DNA of 64,000 bases from assembly GCA_028279405.1 (NCBI GenBank), contig JANQNU010000036.1, positions 248,001 to 312,000 on the forward strand, written 5' to 3'. The notes under the pieces are model-generated. The model worked only from the letters and a program-made list of their open reading frames with translations. It was not told where the DNA came from and ran no database searches. Numbering within the stretch: the stretch's first letter is position 1; each line of letters starts with the position of its first letter. The DNA is from Phycisphaerae bacterium (GTDB lineage: Bacteria; Planctomycetota; Phycisphaerae; UBA1845; Fen-1342). Positions 24,580-33,406 of the stretch are shown piece by piece. The translations under genes and the position numbers were made by a program.

Positions 24580-25170
24580 TCAGTTGCCCGCGATGATTGT
24601 CACCGATTGGACGTCGTAGTATGTAACCCCGGTGGGTTGATAAAGATATGACATGATGATGAACTGTGGCCCCAACGGGACATCGTTGGGTAGCTCGGGC
24701 AGCGCAGCCCCGAATCGGCGATCTCTTCCCGGAAAAAGGGCCGGGAGCGTCGAGAATCCCCAAAACACCTGCGTGTCCTGATCCCGGTCGAGGCGTTCGT
24801 CAGCCGAGAGGTACAAGTGTACCAACGGGTAGTCCGCCAGGATGTAGGTTCCCGTGTTGGTCACATGCATGTCGAAGGGGATAACCGTGCCGAGCGAAAG
24901 CACCTCGGGCAGTTCGAGCGCGACCGTCAGGTCCGCGAAGCAATCCGCGCCGGCGTACCGTTGCAGGAACGCCATATCTGCGAGATCCGCCTGCGTGTCG
25001 CCATCGAGGTCGGCTGCGAAACGATTGCCCGTAGCGATCAGCTCGACGAGTGTCGCGAAGTCTTCGACGTCTACGACGCCATCCACGTCGAGATCGGCCC
25101 CGCAGGGGTACTCCGGATTGGGTTCGCCGGTACTCGAAAGGGCCACGAGAAACAGTGTCGCTGGCAGCAT
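24580..25170 (-). CDS. secreted dockerin-like/CARDB-like protein, copy B
   Basis: Paralogue of the gene at 23872-24471, 196 residues. After a signal peptide (MLPATLFLVALSSTG) come EF-hand-like loops DLDVDGVVDVEDF and DLDGDTQADLADM, then the CARDB-like part with FDMHVTNTGTYILADYPLVHLYLSADERLD and YLYQPTGVTYYDVQSVTIIAGN. The shared segments, equal order and tandem position show a recent duplication. Function is unknown; a calcium-dependent extracellular adaptor is inferred. Confidence 0.75.
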   Translation of the reverse strand: MLPATLFLVALSSTGEPNPEYPCGADLDVDGVVDVEDFATLVELIATGNRFAADLDGDTQADLADMAFLQRYAGADCFADLTVALELPEVLSLGTVIPFDMHVTNTGTYILADYPLVHLYLSADERLDRDQDTQVFWGFSTLPALFPGRDRRFGAALPELPNDVPLGPQFIIMSYLYQPTGVTYYDVQSVTIIAGN

Positions 25171-25272
25171 CGCATGTTCTCCATCCCATTCGCCGAGTTT
25201 TCACCCTAAAACTCAGATCCAGTATGCCATCTGACAACGCAGGGTTCAACGCAATCCGCAGCGTCCGCTGTA

Positions 25273-25301
25273 TTGGATTCCCGCCGACAGGCCGTTAGAA
25301 T
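25273..25301 (+). promoter_or_regulatory. promoter of tRNA-Leu
   Basis: TTGGAT (25273-25278) and TAGAAT (25296-25301) with a 17-base spacer; the predicted start lies about eight bases before the tRNA. Confidence 0.65.
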
Positions 25302-25315
25302 CCGGGACTCACGCG

Positions 25316-25399
25316 GCCGAAGTGGCGGAATTGGCAGACGCGCGGGATTCAAAATCCCGTTCCCGCAAGGGAGTGTGGGTTCGATTCCCACCTTCGGCA
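25316..25399 (+). tRNA. tRNA-Leu(CAA)
   Basis: The acceptor arms GCCGAAG and CTTCGGC pair fully and are followed by discriminator A. The anticodon stem CGGGA/TCCCG holds the loop TTCAAAA with anticodon CAA, reading UUG. A long variable arm (TTCCCGCAAGGGAG region) marks a class II tRNA, and the T arm is GTGGG-TTCGATT-CCCAC. No CCA is encoded. Confidence 0.97.
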
Positions 25400-25437
25400 T
25401 TCTCTTCTTTCTGTTCGCTTCATCGGGTCGGGGACGT

Positions 25438-25959
25438 ATGCCCAAACGGCGTGGCAAAGTGCGGTTTCCGTGGCGCGATTGGCCGAAGCCGTTGCGGTGC
25501 GGTGTCTGGTGTCTACTGGCCCTCGCAGCCTACTGGCCGTTGTCCGGCTGGGTGGGTGGGTCTGCCAGCCTCTGGCTGTATGGCGTTTCGTCGGGGATTC
25601 GTTGCCAGCCCGGTGCGATCACGGTCGACGCGCACTATGTTGGCCAACCGAAGCCGCGAACCTACGCGCACTGGCTCGGCTTGCAGTATGAGCATATGAG
25701 TATGAGGCAGCCGAGCGGTTATGGTTCGACGACGAACGTTGTAAGCGTGCAGGTACCGATTTGGATTCTGCTGCTGATTGGCGCGACACCGGTCGGGTTG
25801 TTCTACTATCGATCGCGTCAGATGGTCGTTCTCGCAAATCGTCGCCGGGTGAGAGGGGCGTGTGTCGAGTGCGGCTACGATCTCTTCGGCGTTGAATCCG
25901 GCACCTGCCCGGAATGCAGCGCACCGGTCCCATCGCCACGCTCTCGAGGGTGGGAATGA
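25438..25959 (+). CDS. small membrane protein with C-terminal zinc ribbon
   Basis: Predicted membrane protein of 173 residues of a type common in Phycisphaerae. A basic N-terminus is followed by one membrane helix (GVWCLLALAAYWPLSGW), an extracytoplasmic middle, a second helix (IWILLLIGATPVGLFYY) and a cytoplasmic zinc ribbon ACVECGYDLFGVESGTCPECSAP. The CxxCGYDL...CxxC ribbon recurs in two other places in this window. The ATG at 25438 is chosen because the longer frame would overlap the tRNA. Function is unknown. Confidence 0.7.
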   Translation: MPKRRGKVRFPWRDWPKPLRCGVWCLLALAAYWPLSGWVGGSASLWLYGVSSGIRCQPGAITVDAHYVGQPKPRTYAHWLGLQYEHMSMRQPSGYGSTTNVVSVQVPIWILLLIGATPVGLFYYRSRQMVVLANRRRVRGACVECGYDLFGVESGTCPECSAPVPSPRSRGWE

Positions 25960-26047
25960 GTCGTGCGCGGCAAGTGCTCCAGGACCGCGTAGCGTTCGCG
26001 AGCCGGTCTTGCTAGCAACAGTGGTTCGGTAGTCGGATTGGGGACCG

Positions 26048-26377
26048 ATGACGAAACCTCCGCGTAGACGACGCATGCCCTGGCGCCGCTGGCCCTGGTA
26101 CCTGCGTTGGTTGGCAACGGGTACGCTCCTGCTGGCGCTCTACTGGCCGCTGTCGTACCACGTCGGCGGATTCAGCCAGCTAGAGGGGGATACTGTTTCG
26201 GTTCGACTTGCGGCCGCCAGTGGACGTCGTCCATCACACTCCGTTACTACGCCGACCAAGGAGTTGTACCCGTTTGGGTGTTCTGGCGTTGCTGTTTCGA
26301 GCGAGTCGATGACGGCTCACGCGATGTACGACTTGATCGCGATCGGCAGCGTGTCGGCGACTTCGCGGGCCAGATAG
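26048..26377 (+). pseudogene. degenerate paralogue of the zinc-ribbon membrane protein
   Basis: The first 45 residues (RRWPWYLRWLATGTLLLALYWPLSYHVGG) closely track the gene at 25438 (WRDWPKPLRCGVWCLLALAAYWPLSGWVGG), after which similarity is lost in this frame. The zinc ribbon is missing and the frame ends inside the convergent nnrD gene. Another frame keeps open beyond about 26190, so a frameshift plus 3' truncation is likely. Confidence 0.5.
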
Positions 26378-27192
26378 CCGATCGGCGTTTGGGTTTGCGC
26401 CAGGTTGTCCGCCGCTGCGCCGTGGACGTGCACGGCCAGACAGGCTGCATCGAACGGTGACATACCCTGACCGATCAGCGCCGCCAGGCAACCCGTCAGG
26501 ACGTCACCCATGCCGCCGGCGGCCATGCCCGGGTTGCCGGTCGTGTTCACAAACACCTGTTGACCGTCAGTGACCACCGTCCGATGGCCCTTGAGCACGA
26601 CGATTGCCCGCGACTGGCGGGCGAACGCGACCGCCGGGCCGACGCGGGTTTCGTCGGTCTCGCCCACTTTTTGCGGAATTCTGGCGCCGTCGAGCAACCG
26701 CTGCATTTCCCCCGGGTGTGGCGTCAACACCGCGGCGAGTGGGCGTGCAAAAACCGCCGGCGTGCGAGCGAGTACGTTCAGTGCATCTGCGTCCAGCACG
26801 GTCGGGCCCTGAAACCGTTGGAGTAACGCGAACAGGAAGCCGGCGATCGATGGCCCTTGCCCGAGTCCGGGGCCGACTGCCATGACGTCCGGCCAATTCG
26901 TATCGATCTCGTACGCCGACGGTTCGGCGAGCTCGCCGATCCCGTCTTCCGAAACGGGGGCACACATCAGGCACGGCTCGGCCGTCGCGACAACCGGATG
27001 CGCGGACGCAGCGGTCATCACCCGAACCAGGCCGGCTCCGCTCCGCAACGCTCCAAGGCCACACAGAACAGCCGCGCCGCCCATCGTGCGCGAACCGGCC
27101 ACGATCAGGACTCGGCCGGACGTTCCCTTGTGGGCTTGCTCGGCGCGCTTGGGGAGCGTGGGGATGTCCTTGACGCGTTCAGTTGTCTCCAT
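26317..27192 (-). CDS. nnrD: ADP-dependent NAD(P)HX dehydratase
   Basis: Repair enzyme of 291 residues that returns hydrated NADHX/NADPHX to NAD(P)H using ADP. Motifs of the YjeF C-terminal domain are seen in order: GSRTMGGAAVLCGLGALRSGAGLVRV, AVGPGLGQG, VLDADALN, LTPHPGEMQRLL, VLKGHRTVV and GNPGMAAGGMGDVLTG, the last carrying the catalytic Asp. It has no N-terminal epimerase (NnrE) domain. The ATG at 27192 follows a GAGGGGGG run. It overlaps the end of larB by 14 bases, so the two are coupled. Confidence 0.93.
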   Translation of the reverse strand: METTERVKDIPTLPKRAEQAHKGTSGRVLIVAGSRTMGGAAVLCGLGALRSGAGLVRVMTAASAHPVVATAEPCLMCAPVSEDGIGELAEPSAYEIDTNWPDVMAVGPGLGQGPSIAGFLFALLQRFQGPTVLDADALNVLARTPAVFARPLAAVLTPHPGEMQRLLDGARIPQKVGETDETRVGPAVAFARQSRAIVVLKGHRTVVTDGQQVFVNTTGNPGMAAGGMGDVLTGCLAALIGQGMSPFDAACLAVHVHGAAADNLAQTQTPIGYLAREVADTLPIAIKSYIA

Positions 27193-28009
27193 GGTGCGTG
27201 CCCCCCTCGGGTGCCGGTGGCTTGGATGCACGTGTGGCGTCCGGGTTGCTGGACTGGGACGCCAGCCGATTGATCAGGGCCGCCTGGTAGCCGGCGCCGA
27301 ACCCGTTGTCGATGTTCACTACCGAGATACCGGCCGCGCACGAATTGAGCATCGCCAGCAGCGCGCTGATTCCGCCGAAGTTGGCACCATAGCCGACGCT
27401 GGTCGGAACGGCGATCACCGGACATTGCACGAGGCCGCCGACGACGCTTGGCAGTGCGCCTTCCATGCCGGCGACCGCGACAATCACGTTCGCCTGCTGA
27501 ATGACGTCCGTTTCCGCCAGCAAACGGTGCAAGCCCGCGACACCCGCGTCATGGATGACCCGGACCGGCTGGTCCATCAGTTCCGCCGTGATGCGCGCCT
27601 CTTCGGCGACCGGGACGTCGCTCGTGCCTGCCGAGACGACCGCGATGTAGCCGACCGGTCGTGGTGTGGGCTGCTGCTGACGCAACGTTACCAACCGGGC
27701 TGCGTCGTGGTAGGTACACCCTGGAAATCGCGCAACGAGGCGCGCCCCGAGATCGGAGTGGACACGCGTCACGAGCAGGTTGCCGCCGGCGGCGATCAGG
27801 CGTTCCACGATCGACTCGACCTGTGCCGTTGTCTTTCCTTCCGCGAACACGACTTCCGGAAACCCGCAGCGTAGCGCGCGATGGTGGTCGATGCGCGCTT
27901 CCCCGAGTGTCTCGAAGGGCCAGGAGCGCAGGGCCGCGAGCGCCTCCGTGACCGGCATGCGGCCGGCGGCGACAGATTCGAGCAACCCGTTCAACGACTC
28001 GAGATTCAT
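27179..28009 (-). CDS. larB: nickel-pincer cofactor biosynthesis protein LarB
   Basis: 276 residues. LarB carboxylates the pyridinium ring of nicotinic acid adenine dinucleotide and releases AMP, the first step to the nickel-pincer nucleotide of lactate racemase-type enzymes. The AIR-carboxylase-like core is seen: GYIAVVSAGTSDVPVAEEA, VRVIHDAGVAGLHRLL, VIVAVAGMEGALPSVVGGL, VIAVPTSVGYGANFGG and VVNIDNGFGAGY. The ATG at 28009 begins the conserved N-terminal helix; a longer frame has no support. larC and larE are not in the window. Its overlap with nnrD couples two steps of nicotinamide nucleotide chemistry. Confidence 0.9.
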   Translation of the reverse strand: MNLESLNGLLESVAAGRMPVTEALAALRSWPFETLGEARIDHHRALRCGFPEVVFAEGKTTAQVESIVERLIAAGGNLLVTRVHSDLGARLVARFPGCTYHDAARLVTLRQQQPTPRPVGYIAVVSAGTSDVPVAEEARITAELMDQPVRVIHDAGVAGLHRLLAETDVIQQANVIVAVAGMEGALPSVVGGLVQCPVIAVPTSVGYGANFGGISALLAMLNSCAAGISVVNIDNGFGAGYQAALINRLASQSSNPDATRASKPPAPEGGTHHGDN

Positions 28010-28054
28010 GCCCGCTATCTTATCTCGGTTCTTACGTAACGCACGCGAGTCGGC

Positions 28055-28060
28055 TAGAAT
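28055..28060 (+). promoter_or_regulatory. -10 element before groES-like gene
   Basis: TAGAAT lies 18 bases before the ATG; no convincing -35 is seen. GCGAGGATG gives a nearby GAGG binding site. Confidence 0.35.
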
Positions 28061-28077
28061 CGCGTTCCGGAGCGAGG

Positions 28078-28413
28078 ATGATGGCACAGACGCGAAGGAC
28101 CACCGCATTGGAAACCGTCGAGCCGATCGGCAAGCGGGTCTTGATCCGCAAGGATGAAGACAAGAAGACCACCAAAGGCGGCATCGAACTGCCCGGCAAC
28201 ATCGAGATCCCGACGATCACGGGGCGCGTCGTGGCGGTCTCGTCGCAAATCGATCGCGACGAGGACTATCCGATCGCCCAGTACGATCGCATCCTGTTCA
28301 ACCCGAAGAACGCGGTTCCGGTCGATTTCGAAGGGGATAATCGGCTGTTCGTGATCCCCGTCGAGGATATCGTCGCGGTCTTTCGCCGATCGGCACCCAA
28401 ATCCGACGAATAG
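28078..28413 (+). CDS. groES: divergent GroES/Cpn10 co-chaperonin
   Basis: Co-chaperonin of 111 residues. The Cpn10 fold is recognisable from VEPIGKRVLIRKDEDKK, the mobile-loop region TTKGGIELPGNIEIPTITGRVVAVS, the roof and the closing LFVIPVEDIVAVF. It differs from canonical GroES by an insertion with RDEDYPIAQYDRILFNP and an N-terminal extension. No groEL is adjacent, so it is a stand-alone copy that may pair with a specific GroEL elsewhere. It is transcribed away from larB and ends in a short terminator. ATG 28081 is an alternative start. Confidence 0.85.
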   Translation: MMAQTRRTTALETVEPIGKRVLIRKDEDKKTTKGGIELPGNIEIPTITGRVVAVSSQIDRDEDYPIAQYDRILFNPKNAVPVDFEGDNRLFVIPVEDIVAVFRRSAPKSDE

Positions 28414-28422
28414 GCTCACTCC

Positions 28423-28449
28423 GCCGCGCCAGCACGCGGCGACTTCTTT
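28423..28449 (+). terminator. intrinsic terminator of the groES-like gene
   Basis: GCCGCG/CGCGGC stem of six pairs with loop CCAGCA, followed by GACTTCTTTTT. Confidence 0.75.
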
Positions 28450-28576
28450 TTCCACGGTAGCTTGTATCAGCGCCGGCAGTTGCGCCTCTTCTTGGCGAAG
28501 CCGTCGACACGCGGGCGGTCTGATTGCCGCCGACGGCGGAGTGCGGGCACGTCTTGAATCGAGAAGGAGGTACACC

Positions 28577-30772
28577 GTGGAGAACATCTTGCGCATTGAC
28601 CGAATCTGTTCCGCATTGGTGGGCTTGGGCTGGATCATCCCGTCGCTGCCCGTCGCTGCCGATGAGTGGCGCCTGATCAAGCCGACGAATTCCGGTGTCC
28701 CCGGGGAGTCGGTCATGTCCGCCCGGTTTGCGCCGGACGGAAAACTGTGGGTTTCGGCGCGTTGGCCGTTCTTTCGTGAAGGTGGGATCGGCATCTACGA
28801 CTTCGACACGGAAACGTGGGAGACCCATGCGAACTGGGACTCGCCGATTCCGAGCGAGTACGTCAACGACGTCGAGTTCGCCGCGGACGGTTCGGTGTGG
28901 ATGGCATCGGGCGCGATCACCGGACCCGGCGGGCTGGTTCACAAGGCCGGTGACGAATGGACGATCTACGATCGCACGAACTCGCCGTTGTTGCACAACA
29001 TCGTTGCCGCGATCGATCTCGACGCGGACGGCCATGTCTGGGTACTGAACCACGGCACCCAGGAAGTTCGTAGCGCCGTGTTCGAGTTCGACGGCGAGAG
29101 CTGGCGCAAGTTCGAGGCGCCGACGGAGATTCCCTTCGAAGCGCCGTGGGACGGTCTTGCGGGGATGCTTGTCGCTTCCGACGGACACGTCTTCGTCACC
29201 AACACCGTCCTGCCTGGAATGGCCGAGTTCGACGGAGAGCGCTGGACGCTGCACGGTTCCGATGTGACCCGGTTCAGCGGGATGATGGAAGACGCCGAGG
29301 GCAATCTCTGGACGGCGGGCGGCGTCGGCGGCGGCAACCTCTTCTACAAATTCGATCGGACCACAGGCGAATTCACCAGCTACGGCAGCCACAATACACC
29401 GCTCGCCAATACGACGCCGACAACGTTGTCTCGTGATCGCGACGGTCGGGTCTATCTGGGAAACTGGTTCGGACAAGTCGTTCGCAGCCCGGACTTCGGC
29501 GAGAGTTGGTCGCTGTTCACCAATCAAGGAATCCGAATCACATCGATCGCGCAGCAGGGTGACGGCGACTTCTGGGTCGTCACGCCCGGCGCCGTTCGGC
29601 ATCTCGATTCCAATGGGACCTGGCTGGAGGCTTTCAATACGTACAACACCGGGATTCCCGATAACTTCGTCGATCGATTGCACCGTGCGCCGAACGGAAA
29701 CATGATGGTCGGTTCGCTCGGGGCCGGCTTCTCGGAGTACGACGGTGCACGCTGGAGCAATCTCGGCTCGCACAACCCCAACGATCCCTGGCCCGTGCTC
29801 GCGGACGGCGTCGATACGGTCTTCGTCGACGATACCAACAGCGTTTGGCTCGGCACGAACGGCGTCGCGCGCTACGCAGACGGCTTTCTCGAATTGTGGG
29901 ACTGGCGCAACACGCCGGCCTTCGGAGTAATGGGTGTAAAGTCGCTCGGCCAGGACGGTAACGGCGAGATCTGGGGGGGCACAGAGTACTCCGGCCTCTA
30001 TCACTTCGACGGCTTCGAGTGGGAGTTCGTCGACCTGGGCGCCACCAGTGGGGCCGATCGCAACATTCAGAAGATCTTGCGCGACAGCGCCGGCAACATG
30101 TGGGTCGCGGCAGAGTCGGCACTGCATCGTTACGACGGGGCGCGCTGGCAGACCTGGGACTGGGTGTCTCATCCAATGCTCTTCGACCAACGCGGGATTC
30201 AGTCGATGGCGATCGGCCCCGATGACATCATCTGGCTCGGCATGGGCGACGGGCTGATCCGCTTCGACGGCACGACCTTCTCGCTTTTCACGCAGGCCAA
30301 TTCGCCGCTTCCTGCCAAGAACGTACGCAGCATCGCATTTCGAGAGAGCGACGGCCGCATGGCGCTCAGCGTGCACACGTTTCAGGCAGTCACGCCGTTC
30401 CCGCACGGACTGGTCCTGATCGACGGCCCCATCGAGGATTCGAAGAACTGGACCATCCATACGTTCCAGGACTCCCCCATGCGACACTACCAACTCGGTG
30501 ACGTCGCGTTCGACGGCGATGGCAATCTCTGGCTGGTCACCGTCAGCGAAGGCGTCGCGATTCTGCTGAATGATGTGCTACCCGGAGACTTGAACTGCGA
30601 CGGCAGCGTGTCGGTCGGCGACATCAATCCGTTCGTGCTGGCCCTGACCGATCCCGTCGGTTATGCGGACGCGTTCCCTGACTGCGACCCGCTCGGCGGT
30701 GATTGTACCGGTGACGGTCAACTGACGGTCGGTGACATCAACTGCTTCGTGGCACTCGTCGCCGGCGATTGA
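28577..30772 (+). CDS. secreted reg_prop beta-propeller protein with dockerin-like tail
   Basis: Exported protein of 731 residues. The GTG at 28577 has AAGGAGG at 28564-28570 and is preferred to an in-frame ATG at 28541; a signal peptide follows (ALVGLGWIIPSLPVAA). The body is built of repeats of the kind DGxVWxG(T/S)xxGLxRFDGxxWxxY (for instance GEIWGGTEYSGLYHFDGFEWEF and DDIIWLGMGDGLIRFDGTTF), the two-component-regulator propeller unit. No membrane helix or kinase domain follows, so it is not a sensor kinase. The last 60 residues are two EF-hand-like loops (NCDGSVSVGDINPFVLAL and CTGDGQLTVGDINCFVALV), almost identical to the end of the protein at 42074-45025. A surface or secreted complex part is inferred. 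Confidence 0.85.
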   Translation: MENILRIDRICSALVGLGWIIPSLPVAADEWRLIKPTNSGVPGESVMSARFAPDGKLWVSARWPFFREGGIGIYDFDTETWETHANWDSPIPSEYVNDVEFAADGSVWMASGAITGPGGLVHKAGDEWTIYDRTNSPLLHNIVAAIDLDADGHVWVLNHGTQEVRSAVFEFDGESWRKFEAPTEIPFEAPWDGLAGMLVASDGHVFVTNTVLPGMAEFDGERWTLHGSDVTRFSGMMEDAEGNLWTAGGVGGGNLFYKFDRTTGEFTSYGSHNTPLANTTPTTLSRDRDGRVYLGNWFGQVVRSPDFGESWSLFTNQGIRITSIAQQGDGDFWVVTPGAVRHLDSNGTWLEAFNTYNTGIPDNFVDRLHRAPNGNMMVGSLGAGFSEYDGARWSNLGSHNPNDPWPVLADGVDTVFVDDTNSVWLGTNGVARYADGFLELWDWRNTPAFGVMGVKSLGQDGNGEIWGGTEYSGLYHFDGFEWEFVDLGATSGADRNIQKILRDSAGNMWVAAESALHRYDGARWQTWDWVSHPMLFDQRGIQSMAIGPDDIIWLGMGDGLIRFDGTTFSLFTQANSPLPAKNVRSIAFRESDGRMALSVHTFQAVTPFPHGLVLIDGPIEDSKNWTIHTFQDSPMRHYQLGDVAFDGDGNLWLVTVSEGVAILLNDVLPGDLNCDGSVSVGDINPFVLALTDPVGYADAFPDCDPLGGDCTGDGQLTVGDINCFVALVAGD

Positions 30773-30790
30773 CACGGAGTGCCGATGATG

Positions 30791-30833
30791 GCGGCCCTGC
30801 CCGATCGGCGGTATTCCGATTCGGCTGGGCCGC
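30791..30833. terminator. bidirectional hairpin between convergent genes
   Basis: GCGGCCC (30791-30797) pairs with GGGCCGC (30827-30833), with an inner CCGATCGG/CCGATTCGG pairing. It sits between the end of the propeller gene and the end of the kinase gene. No T run follows on either strand. Confidence 0.5.
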
Positions 30834-30874
30834 TAACCTGCGCCATGCGGCGCCCAGAACTCCTTCGCTTACGT

Positions 30875-33406
30875 TTACTCGGCAGGGCCCCCGAGCGCCG
30901 CCAGGCGTTCGGCAATCCCCACCGTTCGGGGGTGGTCCGGGCCGAATCTCCTCGATGCGATGCCATGTGCGCGCTCGAGCAGCTGGCGCGAACCGACAGT
31001 ATCGCCGTGATCGTGCAGCACCGCCGCGAGCCGACTTGCAATGATTGCCGTCGGGAGACTGTCCGGTCCCGCCACGCGCTCAGCCAGCGCGAGGGCCTGA
31101 CGGCCCTGTATCACTGCCTGCTCCGTTTGATCGCATTGACGCAGGACGTCCGCACCGATCGCCAGGCAGAACGCGACATCGAGATTATTCTCGCCGAACA
31201 GGGTGCGGAACATTGTCAGTGCGCCGGCGGACAGTTCCAGCGCGCGACCGCATTCACCCTCTTCCGCCAGAAACCGCGCAAAATTGTCCATCGTCGTCGC
31301 CAGGTCCGGGTGTGGGCCGGGAAACACGCGTTGCTGGATATGCAGGGCTTGCTCGTAGTGCTCTCGCGCAGCTTCCGTATCCTCGAGTTCTTCGTCCAAT
31401 AGCGCGAGGTTGGAATACGTCAGGGCCGTGTCAGGATGGTCGACGCCGAAGAGATCGATGCCCAGCTTCAGGGCCTCTTCGTATGCCGACCGGGACTCTC
31501 GGTAGCGCCCCTGACGCTTCAAGGCCAGTCCCAGATTGTGGTACGCGGTGCGATGCTCGTCGGACTCCGCAAGCGCGATGACCTCCCGAAACGTGCGTTC
31601 GGCGTCCGCAAACCGACCGCGTTCGAGCGCCATGAGGCCGACGTTCGAGAGCGCCGCCATCGCGTTGCGACTCGATGGTCCCTCAGCGGCGCGAATCGAC
31701 TTGAGCGTCAGATCGGCCATGGCAGCGGCTTCGTCCAACTGACCCCGTTCGCGTAACACGCTCATCAACTCCCCGGCGGCCAATGCCACGCCGCCGTGCG
31801 GACGTGGCTCGAGCGATTGCTGGATCGTCAATGCCTCCCGCAGATTTCGCTCGGCAGCGTCATAGTCCGCCAGACTGCGATAGACCGTTCCGATCGTCAC
31901 GCGAATCTGGGCCCGTACATCCGGCAGCGCTTCCAGCCGATCGACGCGCTGGTCGGCATCCTTCAGCACCTCTCGGAGGAGCGCGGTGTCCGCGCCCCGC
32001 GCAGATTCGGGCGTGATCGAAAGCAGGATGTCCTGCAGGAATCCGGAGAACTGCCCCGCCTTCAAAGCCTGGGTTCGTGCATCATTCTCGGCGGCCACCG
32101 CGTCCTGCTCGGCGGCGACCGCGTCGTTACGGGCTTCGATTGCCGCGTTGCGCTCACGCTCGAGCCGACGACTCTGCCAGCTTGTCGTGGTCGTCCATCC
32201 GGCCAACAGCACGACGATCGTGGCCGCAGTCGCCACACCGAGCGCATTCCGCGCGACGAATTTTCGCAGGCGGTAGAGTCGGGCCGGGGGCCGCGCACGT
32301 AGCGGTCGGCGATCCAGGTAGTTTTGAATGTCCTCACTGAGCGCGGAGACCGTGGGATAACGTCGTGTCGCATCGCGCTGTAAGGCGGTCGCGAGCATTA
32401 CGTCGAGATCGCCGCCCAGGTCGGCGCTTCGGTGCGATGGCGCGACACGACTTGCCGACGGGGGCTCTCGCGTTGCAACCGCATGCTTGAGCTTGTCGCG
32501 CGTCTGCTCCGATTCCTGAAACGGTCGACGCTCGCTGAGCAGTTCGTACAGCACCACACCCAGCGAATACACATCGCTGGCGACCGTAACCGGATCACCG
32601 ACGAGCTGCTCCGGACTCGCGTAGGGGAGCGTCAGCGCCTGGTCGGCTTCAGCGGTCATTGTCTGGAGCCCGTCTTCATCGGGGCCGGCCAGCACTTTGG
32701 CGATACCAAAGTCCAGCAGCTTGACGACGCCGTCGTCCCTGACGAGGACGTTGCTGGGCTTGAGGTCCCGATGAACGACGAGCTGCTGGTGTGCCGACTG
32801 GACCGCGTCGCACACAACCCGCACGAGCGTGAGCCGGGCACGCGTATCGAGCTCCCGTGCTGCACAAAACGCATTGATCGGCGTACCCTCGACATGCTCG
32901 AGTACCAGATACGGCAACCCGTCCGGCGTCGCGCCGCCGTCGAGCAGGCGGGCGATGTTCGGGTGCTCGAGCCGCGCCAGCACCTGACGCTCGTTTCGAA
33001 AACGTTCCAGAATCGCGTCCGTGTCCATTCCGCGCTTGAGCAGCTTGATGGCCACCTGCTTCTCGAACGCTTCATCGGAGCGCGATGCGCGGTAGACGGC
33101 ACCGAATCCACCAACGCCGATCACCGCGTCCAGCCGGTAGGCGCCGATCGTGCGCCCGACCGCATCGCGCGCATCCAGGCGCGTGGACAGCGCCTGCGGC
33201 AGACTGCTTGGCAACACGGAAACACCCGCGTCGGCGTCAAGTAAGATGCTCACTTCCTGCCGAAGCCGAACGTCTGAGCCGCATGCCGATTCAAGAAACG
33301 CGGCGCGCTCGGCTGGCGACAAGACGACTGCGCGATGAAACAGCGTCTGGACACGCTCCCACTGGTCGTCATTCAATGGAACGAATGAGGGGGATCCCGC
33401 GGTCAT
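30875..33406 (-). CDS. Ser/Thr protein kinase with transmembrane helix and TPR domain
   Basis: Membrane-bound Hanks-type kinase of 843 residues. After about 85 helical residues (DDQWERVQTLFHRAVVLSPAERAAFLESACGSD, typical of kinases next to ECF sigma factors) comes the kinase domain: GVGGFGAVYRA, VAIKLLKRGMD, VVHRDLKPSNVLV, LLDFGIAKVL and TLPYASPEQLVG, all catalytic residues intact. A hydrophobic helix (LGVATAATIVVLLAGW) is followed by a coiled coil and at least eight tetratricopeptide repeats with many LALKRQGRYRESRSAYEEAL-type units. The ATG at 33406 overlaps the stop of the ECF sigma gene (ATGA). The pair is a known planctomycete arrangement in which the kinase probably controls the sigma factor. 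Confidence 0.93.
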   Translation of the reverse strand: MTAGSPSFVPLNDDQWERVQTLFHRAVVLSPAERAAFLESACGSDVRLRQEVSILLDADAGVSVLPSSLPQALSTRLDARDAVGRTIGAYRLDAVIGVGGFGAVYRASRSDEAFEKQVAIKLLKRGMDTDAILERFRNERQVLARLEHPNIARLLDGGATPDGLPYLVLEHVEGTPINAFCAARELDTRARLTLVRVVCDAVQSAHQQLVVHRDLKPSNVLVRDDGVVKLLDFGIAKVLAGPDEDGLQTMTAEADQALTLPYASPEQLVGDPVTVASDVYSLGVVLYELLSERRPFQESEQTRDKLKHAVATREPPSASRVAPSHRSADLGGDLDVMLATALQRDATRRYPTVSALSEDIQNYLDRRPLRARPPARLYRLRKFVARNALGVATAATIVVLLAGWTTTTSWQSRRLERERNAAIEARNDAVAAEQDAVAAENDARTQALKAGQFSGFLQDILLSITPESARGADTALLREVLKDADQRVDRLEALPDVRAQIRVTIGTVYRSLADYDAAERNLREALTIQQSLEPRPHGGVALAAGELMSVLRERGQLDEAAAMADLTLKSIRAAEGPSSRNAMAALSNVGLMALERGRFADAERTFREVIALAESDEHRTAYHNLGLALKRQGRYRESRSAYEEALKLGIDLFGVDHPDTALTYSNLALLDEELEDTEAAREHYEQALHIQQRVFPGPHPDLATTMDNFARFLAEEGECGRALELSAGALTMFRTLFGENNLDVAFCLAIGADVLRQCDQTEQAVIQGRQALALAERVAGPDSLPTAIIASRLAAVLHDHGDTVGSRQLLERAHGIASRRFGPDHPRTVGIAERLAALGGPAE

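Noticed and set aside
28298-30493. A 731-residue minus-strand frame
   Set aside because: Antisense to the propeller gene, which has a signal peptide, repeats and dockerin tail.
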